From Patescibacteria group bacterium (GTDB lineage: Bacteria > Patescibacteriota > Saccharimonadia > Saccharimonadales > Saccharimonadaceae): a DNA stretch of 62,108 bases. Below are positions 34,844 through 45,949 of the stretch, in pieces. The position numbers and the translations under genes were made by a program. The stretch's first letter is position 1; each line of letters opens with the position of its first letter. Below the pieces are notes generated by a model. It was given only the letters and a program-made list of their open reading frames with translations, was not told where the DNA came from and searched no databases. The stretch covers positions 1 to 62,108 of the forward strand of contig SCSZ01000009.1 in NCBI GenBank assembly GCA_004322265.1, in the 5' to 3' direction.

Positions 34844-37800
34844 ATGGAGTTTGAAACACGCTACAAACAACTTAATGCTGCGCAAAAGCAGGCTGTTGAC
34901 TCGATTGATGGCCCTGTGATGGTGATCGCTGGACCAGGGACAGGTAAGACGGAGCTGCTGAGTGTTCGGACCGCCAATATCCTCAGTAAAACAGATACGC
35001 TACCTGAAAATATACTCTGTTTGACTTTCACAGAAAATGGCGCAGCTGCAATGCGTAAACGCTTGGTCGGTATTATCGGCAAAGACGCGTACAAAGTCGC
35101 AATCCATACTTTTCATAGTTTTGGAACCGAAGTCATCAATCAAAATCGTGAGTTTTTTTATCGTGGAGCGTTGTTTGAGCCAGCTGATGATTTGAATCGC
35201 TACGAAATACTACGTTCAATTTTCGACGAACTAGATTATAAAAATCCACTAGCGAGTACGATGAACGGGGAGTATACCCACCAATATGATGCGACTCGCG
35301 TTATTTCTGAATTAAAAAGAAGCGGACTAACAAGTGACGAATTATTATCGGTCCTAGAGGAGAGCGAAGCAGCGATTGACGCGGCTGAGCATATTATTGT
35401 GCCACTCATTGCTGGGTCGGTTACTGCGAAAGTTCGAGATAGCCTAGCAAATATTTTGCCTGGTTTAATCAAGCTAGCAAATGCTGCAAGGACTGATTTT
35501 GAAGTCACACCGCTCGCACGAACAATTGCCGACGATTTGGCGTTTGCTATTCAACAGTCCCAGACTGAGCACCCTACAAAGCCAATTACGGCATGGAAGA
35601 AAAAATGGTTCACCAAAAATAGTAATGGCGAGTATGTCTTTAAATCGCGTGCGCACATTGTGAAACTACGAGCTCTCGCATTTGTGTACTACGAATATAT
35701 TAATCGTATGGAGCAGGCAGGTTTGTATGATTACGACGACATGATCCTCCAGGTTGTTCATGCCATGGAAGTTCATGATGATTTGCGATTCAACCTCCAA
35801 GAGAAATATCTTTATATCATGGTGGATGAGTTCCAAGACACTAACCTCGCGCAAATGCGTATTCTTCATAATTTAACTGACAACCCTTCGAGCGAAGGAC
35901 GACCAAATATTATGGTGGTTGGCGATGATGATCAGGCAATTTATAGTTTTCAAGGCGCTGATATTAGTAATATCATGCGTTTTCGCGAGTTGTATCCAGC
36001 ACTCACCAAGGTAGTACTAACTGACAATTATCGTTCAAAGGCAGGAATTATAGAAACGGCTCGAGAGGTGATTATCCAAGGTATCGATCGACTTGAAAAC
36101 ATTGATCCAGAGCTCAACAAGCAACTGACTGCCAATCAAGCTGGCACCGCAAATGTCGAACTTTTTCGTGCTCCGGCCATTGATAGCGAACGACATTGGC
36201 TAGTCGATAATGTCGCCAGTCTCATAAAAAAGGGGACAAGGCCGGCAGATATCGCAGTTCTGACTCGCCGCCATAGCGAGATACAAAGTTTGTTGCCTTA
36301 CTTTGAACACGCCAGCATAAATGTTACTTATGATCGTCAGGATAATGTACTCGATCAACCTCCGATTATTGCGCTCGAACTTCTAGCGCGGGTTGTCGTT
36401 GCTATTGGTAGCGGTGAACATGACGAAGCTAATGGTCTCATACCCAAATTACTTGCACATCCAGCATGGGGAATTGCTCCAGCAGAACTCTGGCGTCTCA
36501 GCACGTTAGCATACGATAGTAGGCAACGCTGGCTCGACATTATGGCGACACTACCGCAGTTTCAGGCAATACATAGTTGGCTGATTGGACTTGCTATGTT
36601 GTCCCGGCATACAGAACTTGAACCAATGATTGATCGTTTGATTGGTCGTACGATCGACGAAGAGCGTGAGCTCAAACAAAGTCCATTTTATGAGTATTTC
36701 TTCTCCGACAAGAAGCTAAAGGAGTCGCCGACGGCATACTTAGATTGTCTGGCGGCACTTCGCACTATTCGCTCACATCTTCGTGAATATCACGCCGAAA
36801 ACGGGCTAACGTTGCAATCGTTTATCGAGTTCATAGAGTTACATCGTCGACTAGGCACAAGCCTGCTCGTTAGTCATCCATCACTCGACGGGGATGAGTC
36901 GGCTGTTAACCTGATGACCGCGCACAAGTCCAAAGGCCTTGAATTCGAGACAGTCTATATCTTTAACAGTACCGATAACGTCTGGGGTGAAAAAGTTAGA
37001 ACTGCCAGCCGAAATATCAATTACCCTGAGAACTTACCACTTGCTCCTGCAGGAGAGTCATCGGATGAACGATTGCGTCTCTATTATGTTGCGATGACCC
37101 GTGCCAAAACTCGCCTAGTTATGAGTTACAGCGAAGGTGACGATCGTGATCGTGGCACCCTCGTCGCGAGCTTTCTGTCTGATAGCAAGATAGCTGTTTC
37201 TGAAATACCCGCACTATCGGACGGTGATCTTGTTGTATCGTCGGAGCTAGCGTGGTATCAGCCGATCATCCAACCTACTTCTGATCTTGCAGCATTACTC
37301 GAGCCAATTCTTCAGACGTATAAATTGAGCGTTACGCATCTTAATTCGTTTCTTGACGTTACGCGTGGTGGCCCACGAGCATTTCTACTTGATAACTTGT
37401 TGCATTTTCCGAGTGCTAAATCTGCCGCTGCCTCGTACGGCTCCGCGATTCATAACACGCTCCAACAAGCACATGTTCATATGGCTGCGACGAGTCAGAG
37501 AAAACCTCTTGAAGACGTGCTGCACGACTTCGAGGTGAATCTAGAATCCGAGCGACTCAGCCCGATCGACTTCAAGACATACTTACAAAAAGGTATCGAA
37601 CAATTACAAGCTTTTCTTGATGCAAAGTATAGTACCTTTAGTCCAACACAAAAGTCCGAACTTAGTTTCTCCAATCAAATGGTCATGCTAAATGATGCGT
37701 ACCTAACTGGTATGATCGACGTCGCTGACATCGACCAGAACGCAAAGACAATATCTGTTACTGATTACAAGACCGGAAAACCATCCATAAATTGGAAGGG

Positions 37801-38122
37801 TAGTGATGAATATGAAAAGATTAAGCTTCATAAATATCGCCAGCAGCTCGTCTTTTATAAATTACTTGTTGAGCATTCTCGCGATTACAGTAATTACGCG
37901 GTTGAAAGTGGTAGCCTAGAATTTGTCGAGCCAACAAAAACTGGTGAGATCGTGGCGCTACAAACAAGTTTTGATGCGGACGAAATCGATCGACTGACTC
38001 GGTTAATTAGCAAGGTATGGGAGCACATTACCACACTCAATCTGCCCGACACATCAGCATACGAACCGAATCTCAAGGGTATCTTGGCGTTCGAACAAGA
38101 CCTCATTGACGATATTATATAA
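34844..38122 (+). CDS. UvrD/Rep-family helicase with C-terminal RecB-type nuclease
   Basis: The 1092-residue protein is a superfamily 1A DNA helicase: Walker A GPGTGKTE (30-37), motif II MVDEFQDTN, DDQAIYSFQGAD, MTAHKSKGLEFETVYIF and LYYVAMTRAKTRL. The last 250 residues carry a PD-(D/E)XK nuclease of the RecB/Cas4 type, with LTGMIDVADID and VTDYKTGKPS. The combination resembles AddA/AddB and archaeal-type helicase-nucleases used in double-strand-break end processing. No AddB partner is visible here. TATAAT (34831-34836) ends seven bases before the ATG. Confidence 0.9.
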   Translation: MEFETRYKQLNAAQKQAVDSIDGPVMVIAGPGTGKTELLSVRTANILSKTDTLPENILCLTFTENGAAAMRKRLVGIIGKDAYKVAIHTFHSFGTEVINQNREFFYRGALFEPADDLNRYEILRSIFDELDYKNPLASTMNGEYTHQYDATRVISELKRSGLTSDELLSVLEESEAAIDAAEHIIVPLIAGSVTAKVRDSLANILPGLIKLANAARTDFEVTPLARTIADDLAFAIQQSQTEHPTKPITAWKKKWFTKNSNGEYVFKSRAHIVKLRALAFVYYEYINRMEQAGLYDYDDMILQVVHAMEVHDDLRFNLQEKYLYIMVDEFQDTNLAQMRILHNLTDNPSSEGRPNIMVVGDDDQAIYSFQGADISNIMRFRELYPALTKVVLTDNYRSKAGIIETAREVIIQGIDRLENIDPELNKQLTANQAGTANVELFRAPAIDSERHWLVDNVASLIKKGTRPADIAVLTRRHSEIQSLLPYFEHASINVTYDRQDNVLDQPPIIALELLARVVVAIGSGEHDEANGLIPKLLAHPAWGIAPAELWRLSTLAYDSRQRWLDIMATLPQFQAIHSWLIGLAMLSRHTELEPMIDRLIGRTIDEERELKQSPFYEYFFSDKKLKESPTAYLDCLAALRTIRSHLREYHAENGLTLQSFIEFIELHRRLGTSLLVSHPSLDGDESAVNLMTAHKSKGLEFETVYIFNSTDNVWGEKVRTASRNINYPENLPLAPAGESSDERLRLYYVAMTRAKTRLVMSYSEGDDRDRGTLVASFLSDSKIAVSEIPALSDGDLVVSSELAWYQPIIQPTSDLAALLEPILQTYKLSVTHLNSFLDVTRGGPRAFLLDNLLHFPSAKSAAASYGSAIHNTLQQAHVHMAATSQRKPLEDVLHDFEVNLESERLSPIDFKTYLQKGIEQLQAFLDAKYSTFSPTQKSELSFSNQMVMLNDAYLTGMIDVADIDQNAKTISVTDYKTGKPSINWKGSDEYEKIKLHKYRQQLVFYKLLVEHSRDYSNYAVESGSLEFVEPTKTGEIVALQTSFDADEIDRLTRLISKVWEHITTLNLPDTSAYEPNLKGILAFEQDLIDDII

Positions 38123-38215
38123 TAATGTTATTATTATCGTGCGCAGATTGAGAACAGCGTACCATGCACATCATCGTATGACGTTCATCGTACACTGGTC
38201 TCTCTGTCGTACTTT

Positions 38216-38642
38216 AACGACAGCAAAGCTTCGTCGGATTCTCCCCCGGATTCGCTCACCACCTTCCCCTAGGTGAGCGAGTTGTCCCGACGAACCTAAC
38301 GGGGGCTCCGCTGTGCTGGAAAGGTATGTCAATCGGATTTAAGATTGGCTACTGACTACGTGCGGCGGAGTCCCCTTAGATTTTTAACTTGTCGTTGTTC
38401 CCTCTGAGCGGAACGACGGCCCGCAGGAGCAAGACGCACGCCTACTCGCTGTAGGTTAAGGACCCCATAATAGGCACCTCCTTGCCTAGGGAACCCTCGT
38501 CGCTCTTCGCGGTTGAACTTTCGTCCCTTAACAGGTAGACATCGCTGGGGAGCTAGGTGTCGCGTATGAGAGTTCATAACGTCCAGCACAACTGTGCTGA
38601 TTCTGTAATACAGAGTGAACGCTACGTTTTTTTGCTGTCGTT
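38216..38642 (-). ncRNA. Unassigned structured RNA of about 430 nt
   Basis: The 585-base gap between the helicase and dus genes has no convincing reading frame but strong pairing. The outer ends form a perfect 12-bp helix (38216-38227 with 38631-38642). Inside are 38230-38237 with 38287-38294, 38252-38260 with 38272-38280, 38302-38311 with 38365-38375 (one bulge), 38454-38463 with 38523-38532 (one bulge), 38471-38476 with 38483-38488, and 38584-38589 with 38594-38599. Read on the minus strand, loops are purine-rich (GAAA, GAAGA), which favours that strand. It lacks the RNase P GAGGAAAGTCC core and a tmRNA alanine acceptor or tag frame. The family is unknown. Confidence 0.6.
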
Positions 38643-38706
38643 CATCTCTCACTAGCCGTAACAATCGTTATGACAAGTGAGAGATGTTTTATGAGATAAT
38701 AGAATA

Positions 38707-39657
38707 ATGAAAAATTTCTGGTTAGAGTTACCAAAGCCTTTTTTTGTACTAGCGCCGATGGAAGCAGTTACAGATGTTGTCTTTCGTCATGTCATCAATA
38801 CCGCAGGTAGGCCTGATATCTTCTTTACCGAATTTACGAGCACAGCTGGGTATTGTAGTCCAAAGGGCAGGCACAGTACCGCAGGGCGCCTGGCATTTAC
38901 TGATGACGAACAACCGATGGTTGCGCAGATTTGGGGTAACAATCCAGACCAGTTCCGCGAAATGGCATTTGGACTTAAGGAAATGGGCTACAGCGGTATC
39001 GATATTAATACAGGTTGTCCAGATAAATCGGTCGTGAGGCAGGGGAGTGGTAGCGGACTTATCGGTAACTATGACTTAATGAGCCAAATTATTAGCGCAA
39101 CAAAAGAAGCCGGCCTTCCGGTCAGTGTCAAAGCGCGTCTTGGTGCAACAAAGGTAGAGGAATGGCGCGATTGGCTAGGTTTTCTACTGCAACAAGACAT
39201 TGTCAATCTAACGATTCACCTGCGAACGCGTAAAGAAATGAGTAAAGTCGATGCTCATTTTGAATTGATTCCTGAAATTAAAAAATTACGTGATGAAATC
39301 GCGCCCCAAACGCTACTGACTATTAACGGTGATATTCGCGATCGCCAGCACGGCGAAGAGCTCATTGAGAAATACGGCGTCGACGGTATCATGATTGGAC
39401 GCGGCATTTTTCATAACCCATTTGCATTCGAAACCAATAAACAAGAGCATACGAAGGATGAACTGCTTAGTTTGCTAAACCTTCAGTTGGACCTGCACGA
39501 CAAATATTCGAGCGAGCTTGAACCACGCAAGTTTGATCCACTAAAACGTTTTTTCAAAATATACATTCGTAACTTTGACGGAGCAAGCGAGCTAAGAGAA
39601 AAACTAATGCATACAAAAACCACTGCCGAAGTTCGTGCAGTGTTGTTATCAATTTAG
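38707..39657 (+). CDS. tRNA-dihydrouridine synthase
   Basis: A 316-residue FMN-dependent enzyme that reduces uridines in the tRNA D-loop. It starts with the TIM-barrel FMN segment [15 protein letters not shown], has [10 protein letters not shown], the catalytic Cys in [25 protein letters not shown], and the phosphate-binding NGDIRDR and GIMIGRGIF. Which Dus subfamily it belongs to is not clear. TGAGATAAT (38692-38700) ends six bases before the ATG. Confidence 0.92.
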   Translation: MKNFWLELPKPFFVLAPMEAVTDVVFRHVINTAGRPDIFFTEFTSTAGYCSPKGRHSTAGRLAFTDDEQPMVAQIWGNNPDQFREMAFGLKEMGYSGIDINTGCPDKSVVRQGSGSGLIGNYDLMSQIISATKEAGLPVSVKARLGATKVEEWRDWLGFLLQQDIVNLTIHLRTRKEMSKVDAHFELIPEIKKLRDEIAPQTLLTINGDIRDRQHGEELIEKYGVDGIMIGRGIFHNPFAFETNKQEHTKDELLSLLNLQLDLHDKYSSELEPRKFDPLKRFFKIYIRNFDGASELREKLMHTKTTAEVRAVLLSI

Positions 39658-39670
39658 TCAAGAGTTGCCT

Positions 39671-39705
39671 GTGCGGCGGTCGGGAACTTGCCCCGACCAC
39701 CACAC
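39671..39705. terminator. G+C-rich hairpin between dus and plsC
   Basis: GGTCGGG and CCCGACC pair around a short loop, and outer TGTG/CACA bases can extend the stem. It lies between two convergent genes and could terminate both, though no long T run follows. Its high G+C content matches plsC rather than dus. Confidence 0.5.
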
Positions 39706-39714
39706 AGTATGCGC

Positions 39715-40407
39715 TCACTCAGACTTCTTAAAGACGTCCAGGATGGCCTGACCGATCTTGCGACCGACCGTCGCCTTTTTGCCAGCACGCTGTTGGCCGC
39801 TCATTTCCTGAACACGAGTCACCACCAACTCAGCGACCTCGTAGGGCTTGAGCCTCTTGAGCACGCTATAGGCGATCGGGTCACCGAAGTGAACCTCGAC
39901 CAGCTTGTCTGCCGGGTAGACAAACGCGACTGGAACGACGATTGCCTCCGTTGCCTGAGCGACACGAGCGAACGAAGTATGGGCATCGTAGAGCAGCCCA
40001 TCCGGCGAACGCGTGCCTTCGAAGTGCCAACCAACAGCGTCGCCGTGGCTCAGCACTTCTGACGCCTCGTCAAGGGCGTTGCCGGCTTTGCCGCCGCTTC
40101 GATCAGTTGAGATCTGACCGATCAGCAGAAAGCCGATGGTAACAAGTAGCCCCATCAAGCTACCCTTGTTGAAGTACTCGCTTTTGGCGAGAAACGACAA
40201 CTGTCGACGGGCGTGCAGCCCTAGGGCGATCGAGTCGTGGAACTCGAGATGATTGGCCGCGTAGATCACCGGGCCACGCTTCGGCAGCTTTTCAGCTCCG
40301 AATACATCGATTCGCCAACCACTGAAGCGGTAGGCGAACCAGCAAATCGTCCAGCCCAGTCGATAGGGCACGAACGTCAGCAAGCGATGGCGAAGAAAGT
40401 ACTTCAC
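39715..40407 (-). CDS. plsC: 1-acyl-sn-glycerol-3-phosphate acyltransferase
   Basis: PlsC adds the second acyl chain in phosphatidic acid synthesis at the membrane. Motifs are NHLEFHDS (the HX4D catalytic box), FEGTRS, and a later PVAFVYPADK. I use the GTG at 40407, seven bases after AAAGG, giving 230 residues; the frame extends to an ATG at 40452 and a GTG at 40467. Codon use is visibly G+C-rich (many GCC, CTC, GTC), unlike dus or most atp genes, suggesting acquisition. A basic C-terminal tail (RAGKKATVGRK) is unusual. It sits between dus and the end of the atp operon. Confidence 0.87.
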   Translation of the reverse strand: MKYFLRHRLLTFVPYRLGWTICWFAYRFSGWRIDVFGAEKLPKRGPVIYAANHLEFHDSIALGLHARRQLSFLAKSEYFNKGSLMGLLVTIGFLLIGQISTDRSGGKAGNALDEASEVLSHGDAVGWHFEGTRSPDGLLYDAHTSFARVAQATEAIVVPVAFVYPADKLVEVHFGDPIAYSVLKRLKPYEVAELVVTRVQEMSGQQRAGKKATVGRKIGQAILDVFKKSE

Positions 40408-40508
40408 TGTCGTGCCTTTCTCGTAGAAATCCAAGGAACAAGCCACGGCCATGTTGACCGTGCTCACTCTATGGTAGCGTTAAGCAGAGGTAGTAGCAAA
40501 CATAAGGA

Positions 40509-40934
40509 CTACTGGCGATGGTGTCGACGACGAAGACCAGCAACCTTCAGACGGACCGTATGGCGATCAACCAGTTCATGCGCACGCTCGAGTTCAACTT
40601 GATCCTTGGCCTTATCACGCATTTCAATCGCACGAGCAAGGGCCGCCTTCGATTCAGCCTCAATGATATCATCACCATGTTCGGCTTCGTCAACCAGAAT
40701 ACGAACTTTTGTTTGCGACACTTCAACAACGCCACCACTAATCGCAAAATATTCTAGGTCTTTATCAGCATCACCTTTTTTGTAACGAACCATAATCGCA
40801 CCAGGTACAGCTACAGACACCAGTGGTTCGTGTCCAGGGAATACACCTATTTCACCAGCTAAAGTCGGAATTAAAAGCTCGTATACTTCTGTATCAAGCT
40901 TAACGCCAAGTAGAGTAATGAGCTGTAGCTGCAT
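40509..40934 (-). CDS. atpC: ATP synthase F1 epsilon subunit
   Basis: The 141-residue epsilon subunit has the N-terminal beta-sandwich (GEIGVFPGHEPLVS is the family hallmark) and a C-terminal helical pair. It links rotor movement to regulation. It is the last gene of the operon, two bases after atpD. The final residues (LKVAGLRRRHHRQ) look atypical and more G+C-rich, so the 3' end may have been altered where plsC was inserted. Confidence 0.92.
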   Translation of the reverse strand: MQLQLITLLGVKLDTEVYELLIPTLAGEIGVFPGHEPLVSVAVPGAIMVRYKKGDADKDLEYFAISGGVVEVSQTKVRILVDEAEHGDDIIEAESKAALARAIEMRDKAKDQVELERAHELVDRHTVRLKVAGLRRRHHRQ

Positions 40935-40936
40935 AA

Positions 40937-42325
<1,389 letters not shown>

Positions 42326-43195
42326 TTATTCGTTCAGCGCTTCAACGCCACCTGATATTTCTGCTAATTCCTGGGTAATGGCGCCTTGACGTGCCTTATT
42401 CATCTCGAGAGTTAAATCATCGACAAGGTCATTCGCATTGTCAGTCGCGTTTTTCATTGCAACCATTCGCATCATATACTCACTCGCGCGCGAGTCGAGC
42501 AATGCTTGAAAAATCTGCGCTTCGACTAGGCGATACGCGATATTATCAAGCACTTCTTCGCTACTTGGTTCATAGGTTGCATCACCAGATGTTCCTGTTT
42601 GTTCAGTGGCGTCCAAACCTGCAGGCAGTATTCTCTGGACCGTCGGTACCTGTGCAACAGTACTGATGAAATTGGTATAGATGATATCAACGGCATCAAC
42701 ACTCCCAGATGTAAATTGAGTTCGTACGCTGTCAAGAATTGCACTAAGCTCACTGCCGTCAGGTCGATCAGGTAAATCTTGGTAAACTCCTAATACCTGC
42801 GTGTCTTTGATTCGAGAGGCAAACTGCGCTGCCTTACGACCGATCGCAATAGTTGCGTTTTTAACTCCGGCCTTGTCATCCTGAATGAGTTGTTCGGCGT
42901 AGAGCTTCACCACATTACTGTTGTACGCCCCAGCGAGCCCTTTGTCCGAAGCGATAACAATGAGTAGCCGAGTTTTGACTGCACGCTTTTCAAACAATGG
43001 GTGATGAGCAACGGATGTATGGCCAGAAATGGAGGCCAGAAGTTCACGCGCAGCCTGAGTGTATGGAGCGGATGCCTTGGTAGCATCCTGCGCACGACGC
43101 ATTTTACTGGCTGCAACCAATTGCATTGCCTTCGTAATCTGCTTGGTGCTTTTGACCGAGCGAATACGAGACTTTAATACTTGTGTTGAAGCCAT
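42326..43195 (-). CDS. atpG: ATP synthase F1 gamma subunit
   Basis: The central rotor shaft, 289 residues. The N-terminal helix SRIRSVKSTKQITKAMQLVAASKMRRAQ and the C-terminal helix with NLVDDLTLEMNKARQ-type pattern (here DLVDDLTLEMNKARQGAIT) are typical, as is ASDKGLAGAYNSNV. It lies four bases after atpA and belongs to the same operon. Confidence 0.95.
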   Translation of the reverse strand: MASTQVLKSRIRSVKSTKQITKAMQLVAASKMRRAQDATKASAPYTQAARELLASISGHTSVAHHPLFEKRAVKTRLLIVIASDKGLAGAYNSNVVKLYAEQLIQDDKAGVKNATIAIGRKAAQFASRIKDTQVLGVYQDLPDRPDGSELSAILDSVRTQFTSGSVDAVDIIYTNFISTVAQVPTVQRILPAGLDATEQTGTSGDATYEPSSEEVLDNIAYRLVEAQIFQALLDSRASEYMMRMVAMKNATDNANDLVDDLTLEMNKARQGAITQELAEISGGVEALNE

Positions 43196-43199
43196 TTAA

Positions 43200-44729
43200 C
43201 TACTTACCCTCGAATGCCTTACTGGCGCTCTTTGCAGCCTTTTCGATTGCCTTTGTCTGAGCTTCACTAGGCTTGTCGCCCTTATCAAGTTCTTGCATAT
43301 CCTTTTTGTTATCTGCCCATAGACGTGTCAGCATTGCACCTTGTGCATCCTTGATGTTCGCAGCTGGAACTTTATCAAATAGACCATTTGTTACCGCGTA
43401 GATACTCGAGACTTGTTCCCAAATAGCTGCTGGTGCATATTGTGGTTGCTTGAGTAGCTCAGTGAGTCTTTGGCCGCGCTCGATTTGAGACTTAGTTGCC
43501 TCGTCAAGATCACTACCGAACTGTGCGAAACTTGCAAGTTCGCGGAATTGCGATAGACCTAGCTTTAAGTGGCTACTAACGGACTTAACAGCCTTTGTCT
43601 GAGCAGCACCACCAACACGACTGACTGAAAGTCCGGCTGAAATTGCTGGTCGAATACCTTGGTAGAACAGATCTGTTTCAAGGAAAATCTGACCATCAGT
43701 AATTGAGATCACGTTGGTTGGAATGTAGGCGCTAATATCACCAGCCTGAGTCTCGATAATAGGTAGGGCAGTCAGAGACCCAGCACCAAGTTCATCACTT
43801 AGTTTTGCAGAACGCTCCAAGAGGCGTGAGTGAAGATAAAAGACATCACCAGGAAAGGCCTCACGTCCTGGTGGACGGCGAAGTAAGAGCGACATTTGAC
43901 GATAAGCAACAGCATGCTTTGTAAGATCGTCGTAGATCATCAACGCGTGTTGTTTGTTGTCGCGGAAGTATTCACCCATGGCCGTTGCAGCGTATGGTGC
44001 GAGGTAGAGTAGTGAGGCTGGATCAGATGGCCCGGTTGCAACAATAATTGTTTGCTCCATCACACCCTCTGCCTTAAGTCGATCAATTAAACGTGCAACC
44101 TTAGAAAGTTTTTGACCGATTGCAACATAGACGTTCACAACGCCAGTCTTTTGCTTGGCCTGGTTGATCATCGTGTCGATCGCAAGCGCTGTTTTACCAG
44201 TCTGGCGGTCGCCAATAATAAGCTCACGTTGACCACGACCGATAGGGAACATGGCATCGATCGACATAATACCCGTCATAAGAGGTTCGTGGACACCTTT
44301 TCGGCCCATGACGCCGATTGACTCACGCTCGACAAGACCAAATTGCTTGGCTTTAATTGCACTACCACCATCGAGTGGACGACCAAGTGGATCTACTACA
44401 CGACCAAGTAACTCAGGTCCAACAGGAACCTGTAAGAGTGTACCTTTTAAACGAACCGTATCGCCAGCAGAAACAGTGTTATCACCACTAAGTAGTACCG
44501 CACCAATCTCATCTTCCATGAGGTTCAAGGCAAACGCTTCGACAACGCCACCCGCGGTTTCAATTTGAAGCACTTCACTGTAGCCTGCGTCGTGGAGACC
44601 GTGAACCCAGGCGACTCCATCACCAACACGAACAACAACACCAACGCTCTTTAAGCCTTCAGTTGCATCCAGGTTCGCGATGGCTGCGCGCAGGTCTTGT
44701 GATAATTCTGTTACTGATAGTTGGGTCAT
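43200..44729 (-). CDS. atpA: ATP synthase F1 alpha subunit
   Basis: The 509-residue non-catalytic nucleotide-binding subunit. The P-loop is [14 protein letters not shown], with [19 protein letters not shown] and [15 protein letters not shown] further on, and the signature [21 protein letters not shown] Shine-Dalgarno site lies before the ATG, as for other genes inside this operon. Near-standard length. Confidence 0.97.
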   Translation of the reverse strand: MTQLSVTELSQDLRAAIANLDATEGLKSVGVVVRVGDGVAWVHGLHDAGYSEVLQIETAGGVVEAFALNLMEDEIGAVLLSGDNTVSAGDTVRLKGTLLQVPVGPELLGRVVDPLGRPLDGGSAIKAKQFGLVERESIGVMGRKGVHEPLMTGIMSIDAMFPIGRGQRELIIGDRQTGKTALAIDTMINQAKQKTGVVNVYVAIGQKLSKVARLIDRLKAEGVMEQTIIVATGPSDPASLLYLAPYAATAMGEYFRDNKQHALMIYDDLTKHAVAYRQMSLLLRRPPGREAFPGDVFYLHSRLLERSAKLSDELGAGSLTALPIIETQAGDISAYIPTNVISITDGQIFLETDLFYQGIRPAISAGLSVSRVGGAAQTKAVKSVSSHLKLGLSQFRELASFAQFGSDLDEATKSQIERGQRLTELLKQPQYAPAAIWEQVSSIYAVTNGLFDKVPAANIKDAQGAMLTRLWADNKKDMQELDKGDKPSEAQTKAIEKAAKSASKAFEGK

Positions 44730-44748
44730 TTCGTAATTCCTCTTTAAT

Positions 44749-45150
44749 CTATAATTCTTTTACGTTTGTTCGCAGTTGTGTCAGTCGCCGTGCAATGGTC
44801 ATATCTAATTGTTGTCCTGGCAGATCAATTTTGATACCGCCAAGTAAGGCAGGATCAATCAATTCCTGAAGCTCAACATTCTTGGCATCGGTTCGGTCTT
44901 TTATGAGCTTCGTAATTGCGATCTTGGTTGCACTTGTTAGATCATGAGCCGACGATACCCAGGCCAGGACAATTCCACGACTGGTCAGTTCATATTCAAT
45001 ATCACGAACGACAAGTTCGAGTTCTTTTACGCGACGGGTATCAATCAGAAAAGCTGCTAGTTCTTGAATCAATTTCTTGCCTTCATGACCAGCCGCAATT
45101 TGATCGGCGATATAGTTACTAATCTTGCGACGTGATACCCGTATTGCCAT
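44749..45150 (-). CDS. atpH: ATP synthase delta subunit, short form
   Basis: The stator subunit that ties F1 to the b subunits. Position in the operon and the C-terminal [14 protein letters not shown]-like segment (here [20 protein letters not shown]) identify it. At 133 residues it is clearly shorter than typical delta subunits (about 175-180), with the N-terminal helical domain reduced. It follows atpF by four bases. Confidence 0.85.
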   Translation of the reverse strand: MAIRVSRRKISNYIADQIAAGHEGKKLIQELAAFLIDTRRVKELELVVRDIEYELTSRGIVLAWVSSAHDLTSATKIAITKLIKDRTDAKNVELQELIDPALLGGIKIDLPGQQLDMTIARRLTQLRTNVKEL

Positions 45151-45154
45151 GGCG

Positions 45155-45685
45155 TTATTTAACCGCCTTTAGTGAGTCGGTGATAAGCGACTCATCAATC
45201 TTGCTACTAACGGCTTTACCAACGACTTTTTCGGTCGCAAGTGCGACGAGTTCAAGTGTTTCATTATGGAGTGCTTTTTTAGCAGATACAACTTCCTTCT
45301 GGATCTCGTCCTGCGCATCAGCAACAATTTGCTCTGATCGTTTCTTGGCTTTTTCTTCGCTGGCAGCCAGGGCTGCAGCAGATTCTAGTTTTGCTGTTGC
45401 GAGAATATCAGCGGCTTCAGTTCGTGCTTCTTTGAGGAGCTTTTCGACGCGAATCTCAGCATCCTCGGCGGCAGTCTGCGCTTCCGCAGCAGCCTTTGAA
45501 GCTTCTTCGATCTTGGCCTGGCGTTCATCAACAGATTTCATCAGCCATGGGTAGACATACTTACCTAAAATGAACACCAAAATGAGGAATGCAATGATCT
45601 GCAAGATCAGCATTTGCCAGTCGATACCAAGGCTCTCAAAAACGCTCTTGTTAGCTGCCTCACCGAATTGTGTGTAGGATTGCAC
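45155..45685 (-). CDS. atpF: ATP synthase Fo b subunit
   Basis: The 176-residue peripheral stalk subunit: one N-terminal transmembrane segment (about residues 24-45, LQIIAFLILVFILGKYVYPW) and a long charged, Ala-rich coiled coil that dimerises and reaches up to the delta subunit. Starts ten bases after atpE. Confidence 0.93.
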   Translation of the reverse strand: MQSYTQFGEAANKSVFESLGIDWQMLILQIIAFLILVFILGKYVYPWLMKSVDERQAKIEEASKAAAEAQTAAEDAEIRVEKLLKEARTEAADILATAKLESAAALAASEEKAKKRSEQIVADAQDEIQKEVVSAKKALHNETLELVALATEKVVGKAVSSKIDESLITDSLKAVK

Positions 45686-45695
45686 CGATTATCGC

Positions 45696-45911
45696 CTAAC
45701 TGAGGAACTTCGAGATAATTGAAACGATGATACCGATGAACGCTAGTGAGTCGGCGAACACGATACCCAGGATCATCAAAGTACGGATGTCAGGCAACTT
45801 CTCAGGGTTACGACCGAACGCACCTAACGCGCCTCCTCCGATAATACCAATACCTACGGCTGCGCCGAGTGCTGGAAGGGCATAGCCCAGTACAAATGCT
45901 AATTGATTCAT
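45696..45911 (-). CDS. atpE: ATP synthase Fo c subunit
   Basis: The 71-residue ring subunit has two transmembrane helices with the Gly-rich first helix (GAAVGIGIIGGGALGAFG), the polar loop RNPEKLP and a second helix holding the ion-binding acid. Here it is Asp54 in IVFADSLAF. The Gln that helps bind sodium in Na+-type rings is not visible in helix 1, so protons are the likely coupling ion. AGGAG lies before the ATG. Confidence 0.95.
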   Translation of the reverse strand: MNQLAFVLGYALPALGAAVGIGIIGGGALGAFGRNPEKLPDIRTLMILGIVFADSLAFIGIIVSIISKFLS

Positions 45912-45949
45912 GAATTCTCCTTTTTTATTACCTTAATTATAACATGCTT

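Noticed and set aside
38216-38642. RNase P RNA or tmRNA as identity of the structured RNA
   Set aside because: The RNase P core GAGGAAAGTCC and the tmRNA tRNA-like ends and Ala-rich tag frame could not be found on either strand, although smpB is nearby at 56843.
38356-38664. 102-codon minus-strand frame in the helicase-dus gap
   Set aside because: Arg-rich, without a ribosome-binding site or family likeness, and overlapping the strong RNA pairing; better explained as structured RNA.
39688-40062. 124-codon plus-strand frame opposite plsC
   Set aside because: Opposite-strand shadow of a G+C-rich gene with clear acyltransferase motifs; no family features.
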